Shown here: piece after piece, positions 6,770 through 12,527 of the stretch
Numbering within the stretch: position 1 is the stretch's first letter
Layout: the number at the start of each line of letters is the position of its first letter
NCBI GenBank assembly: GCA_937892275.1
Contig: CALAVG010000378.1
Location: forward strand, 1 to 13,188
DNA from: an uncultured Methanomicrobiales archaeon
GTDB lineage: Archaea; Thermoplasmatota; Thermoplasmata; Methanomassiliicoccales; Methanomethylophilaceae
DNA: 13,188 nt
Reading direction: 5' to 3'
Translations under genes and position numbers: made by a program
The notes under the pieces: generated by a model
What the model was told of the DNA's origin: nothing
The model's input: the letters and a program-made list of their open reading frames with translations, nothing else
Database searches by the model: none

Positions 6770-6916
6770 AATCGACCGTGCAACGCGACATACTGGGTTG
6801 CTAAACAGATTCCAATTCTTCTACGGCCCTGGCCCTTGCCAAAACAGGAAATACACCGAAAGAGCGGTCTAGTACCCTCGGGGAAAGGACGCTATCAGGT
6901 AATGAAGGCATGAAAA
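6652..6916 (+). ncRNA. DGR RNA: TR plus 147-nt spacer up to the RT start
   Basis: From the TR to the RT start there is no supported gene. In characterised DGRs the RNA template spans the TR and a spacer of roughly this length, which is needed for cDNA priming by the RT complex. The spacer here (6770-6916) is 147 nt and contains pairing segments such as GCAAC (6780-6784) with GTTGC (6797-6801). The transcript ends and its promoter are not defined by the sequence. The existence of this RNA is inferred from the DGR architecture. Confidence 0.75.
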
Positions 6917-7966
6917 ATGACGAAACGGATAGGCAATCTATGGGATACGTTGGTATCATATGACAACATCAAGCTCGCATACCAGAACGCACGGAAGGGC
7001 AAGACCCATCGTCCAGATGTGCAGAAGGTGGATGAGGATCCCGAATACTACATCAGGGAGGTCCAGAGGTTGCTTGTCAACGGAGAATACCACACCAGCG
7101 AGTACAGGATGTTCCAAATCCATGAAAAGGGAAAAACGAGGGAAGTAGCAGATTTACCATTCTTCCCTGACAGGATAATACATTGGGCATTGATCCTCGT
7201 ACTCCACGATATGATAATGAACAACCTTATCCCACAGACATACGCCGCACTCCCTGGAAGGGGGGCGCATCAGGCGGTATCGCATGTGAAAAAGGCATTG
7301 AAGGACCCTCGTGCGAAATACTATTTGCAGATTGACATCCACAAGTACTTCCCATCGATCGACAGGGATGTAATGATGGAGAAGTTGGAGAAACGTATCA
7401 AGGACAGGAGGGTATTGGACCTGTGCAGGACCATCATCGATGAATATCCCTTGTCAGGACTGCCGATAGGCAACTATACGAGCCAATATTTCGCCAACTT
7501 CTACCTATCCGATCTGGACCATTACATGAAGGAATGGTTCCACTGTCATTGGTATTTCAGGTATATGGATGACATCGTTATCATCGGTTGGTCTAAGCCG
7601 TGGTTACATAGATGCCTCGACAGGATTACCGAGATGATAGCACCGTGGGGATTGAAGGTCAAACATAACTGGGCCATCAGACCGACATGGGCTGGGATAG
7701 ATTTTGTGGGATTCGTATCATTCCGTTCAAAGGAGGGAAAGGTATTCAACCTCCTTCGGAAACGGACCAAATTGAGGATGCAGAGAGCCTGTAAGATAGT
7801 CAGACAGCATCTCTGGGATGGTCGCGAACCATCCAAGCATGACAGGGGTGTGATCGCATCATATCTGGGATGCCTGATGTGGTGCAATGGGTATCACCTC
7901 GGCAGGAAAACGGTTTATCCGCTCACGGAGTACGTGGGAATAAATAGCAACATAACGGAGGCATGA
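6917..7966 (+). CDS. DGR reverse transcriptase
   Basis: The 349-residue product is a group-II-intron-related reverse transcriptase of the DGR type. It copies the TR RNA into adenine-mutated cDNA that replaces the VR. Palm motif A is IDIHKYFPSID with catalytic D140. The diagnostic DGR motif 4 is GLPIGNYTSQYFANFYL (residues 181-197), with the SQ in place of the usual intron-RT residues. The catalytic box is YMDD (216-219). Early blocks FFPDRIIHWAL (82-92) and ALPGRGAHQAV (111-121) also fit. The length is normal for the family, and no maturase or endonuclease domain follows, as expected. Nothing looks broken. GAAGG lies 8 nt before the ATG. The gene follows the TR on the same strand, and its TGA is coupled to the next gene. 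Confidence 0.96.
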   Translation: MTKRIGNLWDTLVSYDNIKLAYQNARKGKTHRPDVQKVDEDPEYYIREVQRLLVNGEYHTSEYRMFQIHEKGKTREVADLPFFPDRIIHWALILVLHDMIMNNLIPQTYAALPGRGAHQAVSHVKKALKDPRAKYYLQIDIHKYFPSIDRDVMMEKLEKRIKDRRVLDLCRTIIDEYPLSGLPIGNYTSQYFANFYLSDLDHYMKEWFHCHWYFRYMDDIVIIGWSKPWLHRCLDRITEMIAPWGLKVKHNWAIRPTWAGIDFVGFVSFRSKEGKVFNLLRKRTKLRMQRACKIVRQHLWDGREPSKHDRGVIASYLGCLMWCNGYHLGRKTVYPLTEYVGINSNITEA

Positions 7967-7968
7967 AT

Positions 7969-8367
7969 ATGGAGATAGTCACATCCAGAAGCGCAACGAA
8001 ACAGCCAGCGAACATCGTCGGACCGACAGTTACGCTAATTAACACGAACGAACAGGTCACGACTGAGAAGGACGAGCATGGGAAGCACACAGTCTACACA
8101 TACACCCAATACAGATTGGACGCAGGAGAGTACGAACTCATCTCCGTCGGCACATTGCCGACTGGTGCGGTGTGGGACGAGCAGCTCAGGTCCATCGAGA
8201 GAGGATACCTCTATTCGGAGGCCGACAAGTACCTGATGAAGTACACCTCGTATGCACCCGATGCGAACAAGGCTGCGGCATGGACGGCGTACAAATCAGC
8301 GGTGCATGACACCGTTAACCAGAGGTCCTATCCGCAGACGGTCGAGTATCCGAGCAGACCAGAGTGA
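7969..8367 (+). CDS. Small protein with tail-fibre-assembly-like C-terminus
   Basis: The 132-residue product is not firmly recognised. Its last 30 residues, with the pattern W-x-x-Y-K...S-Y-P-x-x-V-x-Y-P-x-x-P, resemble the C-terminal signature of phage tail-fibre assembly chaperones. Those are typically encoded just downstream of the fibre gene, as here. The N-terminal part is beta-rich (GPTVTLINTNEQV, YTYTQYRLDAGEYEL) and the middle is helical. ATG 7969 is 7 nt from GGAGG (7957-7961); the ATG at 7963, which overlaps the RT stop, is only 1 nt away and so less likely. It is not an obvious Avd: Avd is an all-helical bundle rich in basic residues, unlike the beta-rich first half seen here. A DGR accessory role cannot be excluded. 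Confidence 0.6.
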   Translation: MEIVTSRSATKQPANIVGPTVTLINTNEQVTTEKDEHGKHTVYTYTQYRLDAGEYELISVGTLPTGAVWDEQLRSIERGYLYSEADKYLMKYTSYAPDANKAAAWTAYKSAVHDTVNQRSYPQTVEYPSRPE

Positions 8368-8414
8368 GACAACCCCTACTGATTCGTGGGAACTGACAGA
8401 CACAAACGAACAAG

Positions 8415-8453
8415 GTTAACAACGTTAATTTTTATACACTTAACGTTGTTAAC
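8415..8453 (+). promoter_or_regulatory. Paired operators TTAACNNNGTTAA flanking a TATA box
   Basis: GTTAACAACGTTAA (8415-8428) and TTAACGTTGTTAAC (8440-8453) are perfect reverse complements 11 nt apart. Each contains its own 13-bp palindrome, TTAAC-N3-GTTAA (8416-8428 and 8440-8452), with centres 24 bp apart. The TATA box lies between them. A repressor or activator dimer at each site would control the cargo operon starting at 8493. The same palindrome occurs at 638-650. Confidence 0.75.
8429..8436 (+). promoter_or_regulatory. TATA box of the cargo operon
   Basis: TTTTTATA lies centrally between the two palindromes. The expected start of transcription, about 25 nt downstream, falls near 8455-8460, at the foot of the leader hairpin and about 35 nt before the first ATG. 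Confidence 0.6.
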
Positions 8454-8454
8454 T

Positions 8455-8483
8455 TCCTTGACCAGAGTCATACTGGTCAAGGA
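8455..8483 (+). promoter_or_regulatory. Leader hairpin covering the ribosome binding site
   Basis: TCCTTGACCAG (8455-8465) and CTGGTCAAGGA (8473-8483) form a perfect 11-bp stem with a 7-nt loop (AGTCATA). The right arm holds most of GGAG (8481-8484), the only Shine-Dalgarno for the ATG at 8493. Folded RNA would hide it. Alternatively, the element is a third type of DNA operator. Confidence 0.6.
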
Positions 8484-8492
8484 GACTTCTCC

Positions 8493-9260
8493 ATGAAAAG
8501 TAAAATAATCGCAACATTGGCAGTCCTCATGATGGTCTTCGCTGGTGTCGGATTCGTCGCAAACGACTCCGATGCGGCCGACACAGAAGGGGACCTTACC
8601 CTCGTCCTCAACGATACATACGTTGATGATTCCAAGGGTGTCATCACCCTCCTGGATGATGCAAACGCAACAATCAGCTATATCGCAATCCTCGACGAAG
8701 ACTTCGAGGAGAAGATCACTATCCTTACCAAGGATTACTACGATGCAATCAAGGGATTCATCAAGGGCTTCACAGTGACCGTCCCTATCGATTCGATGAC
8801 CGATACAGATGTCATCGAGGGATTGGAGATATTCACATCTGTCGAGCTTAACAGGGCCGGGGACATCGTCGGCGGACTCTCCACCAAGATCACCTTCGAG
8901 GGCGTACTCGCAACCAACGTGACATTCGACCTCATCGACACCGAGGATGCGGAGGCAGCAGTCGCCGCAGCAGTCGCAATCGTCGAGGCGTACTATGCCG
9001 ACTATTCCTCTCCTGAGGAGGTCGCAGAGGAAATCGGTAAGGCAGTCGCCAAGTACGAGGACTATCTCTCCCCTGAGGATGTCGAGAAGGCCAAGCAGGC
9101 AGCTGTCGAGCAGTACATCATCGACCATCCCGTGAAGAAGGATGAGAGTCAGGTTTGGATGATCATCGCAATCTTCGCAATCGTCGCTGCTGTCGCTCTC
9201 GGTGGATTCGCCGGTTACGGTATCATCAAGAAGAACAAGAAAGTCAAGGAGACCGCATGA
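8493..9260 (+). CDS. Secreted, C-terminally anchored surface protein (cargo gene candidate)
   Basis: The 255-residue product has a clear signal peptide: MKSKIIATLAVLMMVFAGVGF, with a probable cut near residues 28-29 in NDSDA-AD. An acidic, Asp/Glu-rich ectodomain of about 190 residues follows, then a C-terminal membrane helix (about residues 221-245) and a Lys-rich stop-transfer tail (KKNKKVKETA). Its first part is beta-rich; about residues 149-215 are helical, with two related SPEEV/SPEDV segments (DYSSPEEVAEE, DYLSPEDVEKA). No enzyme family is recognised. The DSDA style of signal peptide suits Methanomassiliicoccales exported proteins, so the gene may be host-derived. It has its own regulated promoter and leader hairpin and lies apart from virion genes. 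A role in surface modification or superinfection exclusion is conjecture. Confidence 0.8.
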   Translation: MKSKIIATLAVLMMVFAGVGFVANDSDAADTEGDLTLVLNDTYVDDSKGVITLLDDANATISYIAILDEDFEEKITILTKDYYDAIKGFIKGFTVTVPIDSMTDTDVIEGLEIFTSVELNRAGDIVGGLSTKITFEGVLATNVTFDLIDTEDAEAAVAAAVAIVEAYYADYSSPEEVAEEIGKAVAKYEDYLSPEDVEKAKQAAVEQYIIDHPVKKDESQVWMIIAIFAIVAAVALGGFAGYGIIKKNKKVKETA

Positions 9261-9778
9261 GCTTCCGTTCTTCGATGGCGAAGGAACTGATCGATGTCAT
9301 CACGGGTAAGGAGTCACCGATCCAAGCCTGTCTGACGTTGTTCCTCATCGCCATCGGGGACACACTACTAACCAAGGATGTGTTAACGATGGATTTCATC
9401 TACATTCCAGAGGATTCCCTGATTCCCGTGATCGCTATCCTCGCAGTCATGGCAGTCGCAGGACCCGTACTCTGCGCACTATATATGAAGAACAAGAGCA
9501 AGAACCAGTTCAACGACTGGATCGGCATCTACGGTGTGACGATGGTCATCGATATGTTCATCACACCCTCGCTTGGTCTCATCACAATGAGCCTTCTCGC
9601 TCAGAAGATCGGAGATATGTCCAGCGAACAGTATCTGGTCTACCTCCCCGTCGTATGCCTTATCGTGTCCTACCTCGCATTGTCCATAATGAACAATGGG
9701 ATCAAGTCCACGATAGAGCAGGTCAAGAAGACCAAGATTGAAGCCCTCGAAGGAATCGAGGAGCTGAAGAAGGACTGA
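9257..9778 (+). CDS. Four-helix membrane protein, function unknown
   Basis: The 173-residue product has about four hydrophobic segments (roughly residues 22-38, 55-77, 88-115 and 126-146). A Lys/Glu-rich, probably coiled C-terminal tail (about residues 150-173, KKTKIEALEGIEELKK) follows. The ATG overlaps the TGA of the secreted-protein gene as ATGA, with AAGGAG 5 nt upstream. The two proteins are thus made together and may interact in the membrane. It could be a holin or a partner of the surface protein. A holin is usually smaller and beside a lytic enzyme, and none is seen, so I favour the partner role weakly. A strong hairpin follows the gene. Confidence 0.7.
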   Translation: MSFRSSMAKELIDVITGKESPIQACLTLFLIAIGDTLLTKDVLTMDFIYIPEDSLIPVIAILAVMAVAGPVLCALYMKNKSKNQFNDWIGIYGVTMVIDMFITPSLGLITMSLLAQKIGDMSSEQYLVYLPVVCLIVSYLALSIMNNGIKSTIEQVKKTKIEALEGIEELKKD

Positions 9779-9793
9779 ACCAATAACCTAAAA

Positions 9794-9825
9794 GACGGGA
9801 CCGGAGGATCATCCTCCGTCCTGTC
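9794..9825 (+). terminator. Strong hairpin after the cargo operon
   Basis: GACGGGAC (9794-9801) and GGAGG (9803-9807) pair with CCTCC (9813-9817) and GTCCTGTC (9818-9825). That makes 13 pairs with C9802 bulged, one G-T wobble and a 5-nt loop. It lies 15 nt after the membrane-protein stop codon. No T-tract follows, so termination or 3'-end protection is inferred from structure and place alone. Confidence 0.5.
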
Positions 9826-9860
9826 AACAACTAAGTATCCGTATCCGGATGCTCCCTATA

Positions 9861-9894
9861 TCCTCCCAAGCGAAGTAGTGTTCCACAGGGAGGA
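9861..9894 (+). repeat. Inverted repeat in the intergenic stretch
   Basis: TCCTCCC (9861-9867) and GGGAGGA (9888-9894) are perfect complements with a 20-nt loop. The element lies between the cargo terminator and the early promoter. Its function is unknown and chance is possible. Confidence 0.3.
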
Positions 9895-9958
9895 CACCCC
9901 TCTATGATTGTTCATGATATATCTTAGAGTAATCTATCCCGATGTTTTCGTGATTTTA

Positions 9959-9997
9959 CATATATCTGATATATGCGTGGTATATACCATTTAAATA
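9959..9997 (+). promoter_or_regulatory. Early promoter with two upstream palindromes
   Basis: TTTAAATA (9990-9997) matches the archaeal TATA consensus and would start transcription near 10018-10022, about 27 nt before the ATG at 10047. Directly before it is a perfect 12-bp palindrome TGGTATATACCA (9978-9989), covering the BRE position. Just upstream is CATATATC-T-GATATATG (9959-9975), an 8-bp inverted repeat with one central base. ATATATCT also occurs at 9917-9924. Binding of a regulator to the 9978 palindrome would block TFB/TBP. Confidence 0.7.
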
Positions 9998-10046
9998 TTA
10001 GAAAGGGGATAAGGTAATTAGGCGAAAGCTTAGAAGGAACACTACA

Positions 10047-10241
10047 ATGAACGGAAAAATCAGAATAAGATATACGAACTACGGCGAAAATGAAATCAAC
10101 GCAGTGGTTGTGGATGCGAGTAAGTTCTATGTGTACGCATGTGGCCACATAGATCGCTCCGTGAGAGAGAACATAGGGAGATTCCTGTTCAAAGATTACG
10201 GCCTGGATGTGTACCCGATCGCAATCGAGGAGGTGGCCTGA
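10047..10241 (+). CDS. Small early protein, function unknown
   Basis: The 64-residue product is compact, with mixed strand and helix character (KIRIRYTNYG, AVVVDASKFYVYACGHI, IGRFLFKDYGLDVYPIAI). No motif or family is recognised. It is the first gene after the promoter at 9990-9997 and has AAGGA 8 nt before the ATG. The following gene starts directly after its TGA, so the two are cotranscribed. Position suggests an early regulatory or host-takeover protein, which is an inference only. Confidence 0.65.
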   Translation: MNGKIRIRYTNYGENEINAVVVDASKFYVYACGHIDRSVRENIGRFLFKDYGLDVYPIAIEEVA

Positions 10242-10808
10242 ATGACCGCAGAAGTCGTGTGGAACAACGAGAAGCACTGTTTCAAGAAGATCACCCCCGA
10301 ACTGAGACCGATGGAACTCGGATCAATGCAGAGGCGCATCGAGACCAGACTGGTCGGCAACAAGGTCACGGAGGTCTTGAAGTCGGTCATTGGGCAGATG
10401 TCAGACGGAAAGTGGGAGAACACCGCAGGTTACGATAAATATTGGATGCACTGCAACATCGACCCCTATGACAACTCGATCATCGTTGACGACAGGTGGG
10501 ATTCTGGATTCAAGGACATGACCGACAAGCAGGTGAGGGAGTTCTTCGCAAGAAAAATCAAGGCCCTTCTCAGGGACTACTATACATACGGAAAGGAATG
10601 GGAGACCTGTGAGAAGGAGGATGGGTGGGAGCACCTGAGCGATGAGGACTTCGAGGCCCTGCGCAAGATGCAACTTGATCACTACGATACGACTCACTGC
10701 GGATTCCTCCAATATCATGAGACCATCCCTTGTGTGTATTGCGAAGCAATCGCCAAACTGCTCAGGACGTACTCCGAGGCAGAGATCAATCAGGAGGTAG
10801 GAGAATGA
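10242..10808 (+). CDS. Conserved-type phage early protein, function unknown
   Basis: The 188-residue product has a helical segment followed by an SDGKWENTAGYDKYW block (about residues 54-68). This resembles a 'SDGxWEN...xxYW' signature that I associate with proteins of unknown function in phage early regions. A helical part with VREFFARKIKALLRDYY (about residues 98-114) comes next. The C-terminal half has scattered Cys and His (C125, H131, H147, H152, C153, H159, C164, C167), including a C-V-Y-C pair, so metal binding is conceivable. GAGGAGGTGG lies 5 nt before the ATG, which follows the preceding TGA without a gap. The end overlaps the AbrB-like gene (ATGA). No function can be assigned. Confidence 0.7.
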   Translation: MTAEVVWNNEKHCFKKITPELRPMELGSMQRRIETRLVGNKVTEVLKSVIGQMSDGKWENTAGYDKYWMHCNIDPYDNSIIVDDRWDSGFKDMTDKQVREFFARKIKALLRDYYTYGKEWETCEKEDGWEHLSDEDFEALRKMQLDHYDTTHCGFLQYHETIPCVYCEAIAKLLRTYSEAEINQEVGE

Positions 10809-10954
10809 GGAGAAAGGTAACGTTCCCAGCAACGATAAAGGCATTCGGAAAGTCGTATCATATCGTAGTCCAGAAGGATTTTGTCGAGAAATCCGGATGG
10901 ACCGATGGACAGGATGTAGAGGTCACGTTGGAACTCTACGACGAAAAGGAGTGA
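10805..10954 (+). CDS. AbrB-like (swapped-hairpin) DNA-binding protein
   Basis: The 49-residue product fits the AbrB/SpoVT/MazE-type swapped-hairpin fold: two strands around KAFGKSYHIVVQKDFVEKSGW, then DGQDVEVTLELY (the usual G(D/Q)xVEV turn and strand). Such proteins dimerise and bind DNA as transition-state regulators or antitoxins, and archaeal genomes and viruses carry many. No toxin gene is adjacent, which favours a regulator. The ATG overlaps the previous TGA and is preceded by a strong AGGAGGT 6 nt away; longer in-frame starts lie inside the upstream gene. It is a candidate for binding the palindromes at 9959-9989 or TTAACNNNGTTAA, but nothing in the sequence links it to either. Confidence 0.6.
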   Translation: MRRKVTFPATIKAFGKSYHIVVQKDFVEKSGWTDGQDVEVTLELYDEKE

Positions 10955-11016
10955 GGATCGGGAGGGTATAGTCGGACCCGCTTCAAGGGTCAGGGATGGG
11001 ATAACAAAAAGGTTAC

Positions 11017-11060
11017 GCTGATGGTAGTACAAGGTTTGGATGCAAGGAGCTACCATCAGC
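11017..11060 (+). repeat. 11-bp hairpin upstream of the integrase gene
   Basis: GCTGATGGTAG (11017-11027) and CTACCATCAGC (11050-11060) are perfect complements with a 22-nt loop. The loop contains the 12-bp sequence repeated after the integrase gene. A second small stem, CACCT/AGGTG (11061-11065, 11070-11074), covers the integrase ribosome binding site. The element could be a recombinase-binding site, a terminator for the early operon, or a leader controlling integrase. Confidence 0.6.
11036..11047 (+). repeat. Direct repeat flanking integrase, copy 1
   Basis: TTGGATGCAAGG is identical to 12059-12070 and lies in the loop of the hairpin just upstream of the integrase gene. The two copies are 1,023 bp apart and bracket exactly one gene. 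Confidence 0.5.
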
Positions 11061-11081
11061 CACCTAAGAAGGTGAGTCAAC

Positions 11082-12035
11082 ATGACTATTTCGGAGATTG
11101 ATACTGACTATTTAATAGATGACCGTCTCAAAAAATATATTTATATTTATATATCCGCCAACAAGTATCTATCGCTTCTCAAAAAACATAGAAGGACCGA
11201 TGCTACCATCAAGACGTATTCTTCAATCCTCAGAGTCCTCATAAGGACTATCGGACAGATTCACGGAGAGGATGCCCGTTTGGACTCTCTGACGGAAGAG
11301 GACATCTACAAGCTCATCGACATCATGCCCGGAAAGGAGGAGACCGTCAAGGCGAGGATAAACGTCTTAGGCGGCTGGATGGAGTACGAGACGGGGAACA
11401 ACCTTCCGAAGAGAATGAAGATCCTCTGGAATAAATCGGAACCCAACAGGACCTTCATCAGCAAGGAGCAATATCAAACGATCCTCGGCTATGCAAGGAA
11501 CGATTCGGAGAGACTGATAATCTCATTCGGCTCTCAAATGGGACTAAGGATGAACGAGATAGTCAACATAACCCTCGATGACATCTCAGGCAATTATCTG
11601 ACGATATACGGAAAGGGACATGGGAAAGGGAAGGTCGTTGAGAAGGAGATCCCCGACAATCTGATGGATATGATCGGGCAGTACTTCTACGGAGAGCGGA
11701 AGAACGTCAAGGCTGCTGATTATGACGGGAACCGTCTCTTGTTACAGAATACGAGGAACCACCCGTCCGGAATCCCGATTACTGATAATAATATCATACA
11801 GATGTATAACAGGATCAGCGAGGAATCCGGAATGCATGTGACCTCCCATGTTATGAGGAGGCTCTACTGCACCTTATTAGCGGATGACGCCGGACTCAGG
11901 AACGATCTCGATACCCTCAGACGGATGATGAGACATGAATCGATAGATACGACCCTCTCATGTTATCTTGATGCGAATACGGAAAGAATGCAAAAAGCAC
12001 AGGAGAAACTGAACGATGTCTTCAAAAGTCTATAA
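11082..12035 (+). CDS. int: Tyrosine recombinase / integrase
   Basis: The 317-residue product is a phage-type tyrosine integrase. An N-terminal SAM-like/core-binding domain (about residues 22-110) is followed by the catalytic domain. The catalytic set is complete: R156 (MGLRMNEI), K178 within GKGHGKGK, H256 and R259 (SHVMRR), H285 (RHESID) and the nucleophile Y295 (SCYLD). It would integrate or excise the viral genome at att sites. No tRNA gene or obvious att core adjoins it. GGTGA lies 6 nt before the ATG, inside a short hairpin that may lower translation. An unusual AT-only stretch (11135-11152) near the 5' end encodes KYIYIYI. The gene appears intact and has its own leader, separate from the early operon before it. 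Confidence 0.93.
   Translation: MTISEIDTDYLIDDRLKKYIYIYISANKYLSLLKKHRRTDATIKTYSSILRVLIRTIGQIHGEDARLDSLTEEDIYKLIDIMPGKEETVKARINVLGGWMEYETGNNLPKRMKILWNKSEPNRTFISKEQYQTILGYARNDSERLIISFGSQMGLRMNEIVNITLDDISGNYLTIYGKGHGKGKVVEKEIPDNLMDMIGQYFYGERKNVKAADYDGNRLLLQNTRNHPSGIPITDNNIIQMYNRISEESGMHVTSHVMRRLYCTLLADDAGLRNDLDTLRRMMRHESIDTTLSCYLDANTERMQKAQEKLNDVFKSL
11135..11152 (+). repeat. AT-rich 18-bp inverted repeat, left copy
   Basis: ATATATTTATATTTATAT within the integrase gene is the exact reverse complement of 12467-12484. Both copies are A/T only, so low complexity is a sufficient explanation. Confidence 0.4.
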
Positions 12036-12058
12036 ATACGAGGTAAGAGATTATCTAA

Positions 12059-12070
12059 TTGGATGCAAGG
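12059..12070 (+). repeat. Direct repeat flanking integrase, copy 2
   Basis: TTGGATGCAAGG recurs 24 nt after the integrase stop, identical to 11036-11047 but without a surrounding hairpin. Confidence 0.5.
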
Positions 12071-12104
12071 GAAGCGATGTCTTCATATTGACGGAAGGAT
12101 GCGA

Positions 12105-12126
12105 GTTTGTCTGAAATCAGACAAAC
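12105..12126 (+). terminator. Hairpin/palindrome after integrase
   Basis: GTTTGTCTGA (12105-12114) and TCAGACAAAC (12117-12126) are perfect complements separated by AA, giving a 9-bp stem with a 4-6 nt loop. A-rich and then T-rich sequence follows (TTTT at 12141-12144). It may terminate the integrase transcript or serve as an operator for the genes that start at 12189. Confidence 0.5.
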
Positions 12127-12188
12127 CAAAAAATCGTATCTTTTCTGTCAGAGAGATTAGCTTCATTAGTGTCCAGAAGGGATATTGA

Positions 12189-12527
12189 ATGACAATACCA
12201 ATGGACAAGGTGTACTCAAGGATGGTCGACATCTATGAGAAGGACATCGAAAGAGCGATGAAGAACGGGGATGAGGTCACTAAGATCACGTTCGATTCAT
12301 TCCGCATCGGAATGAAGATGGGAGGATTCATTAACTCCAAGATCACCGCAAGGGAGAAGTGGGAGAATGCAATCGCTGACGGGGTCATTTATCCTGTCGG
12401 GGACAAGAAGAACATATCGTTCCTCGATGTCAAGCAGATTCTGAACAAGACAGGGCTTTTCTCCGAATATAAATATAAATATATATTTTTGAACGAGCAG
12501 AGCCAGACGGTCAAGGAGGATGCTTGA
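12189..12527 (+). CDS. Small basic early protein, function unknown
   Basis: The 112-residue product is mostly helical and Lys-rich (about residues 5-50), with a C-terminal part that could form a small winged or helix-turn-helix-like fold (ISFLDVKQILNKTGLFSEYKYKYIFL, about residues 76-101). No family is recognised. The tail is encoded by the AT-only stretch 12467-12484. AGAAGG lies 8 nt or more before the ATG; a second in-frame ATG is at 12201. The gene begins a four-gene chain with no gaps that runs off the right edge. Position next to integrase suggests an excisionase- or regulator-like role, but residue evidence is lacking. Confidence 0.65.
   Translation: MTIPMDKVYSRMVDIYEKDIERAMKNGDEVTKITFDSFRIGMKMGGFINSKITAREKWENAIADGVIYPVGDKKNISFLDVKQILNKTGLFSEYKYKYIFLNEQSQTVKEDA
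12467..12484 (+). repeat. AT-rich 18-bp inverted repeat, right copy
   Basis: ATATAAATATAAATATAT is the reverse complement of the stretch at 11135-11152. It encodes YKYKYI in the unknown protein. Confidence 0.4.

Noticed and set aside
6544..6913. Small open frames on both strands over the TR and spacer
   Set aside because: The TR is a noncoding template. These frames have no ribosome binding site, and in the VR frame the TR meets TAA at 6770.
8376..9128. Minus-strand open frame of 250 codons rich in Cys and Asp
   Set aside because: It is antisense to the signal-peptide protein gene, and the Cys/Asp/Leu-rich translation is the mirror of its GAC/ATC/GCA codons. It has no ribosome binding site and crosses the operators.
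9257..9778. Holin assignment for the four-helix membrane protein
   Set aside because: It is coupled to a secreted surface protein, no lytic enzyme is adjacent, and its promoter is separate from the late operon. It was kept only as an alternative.
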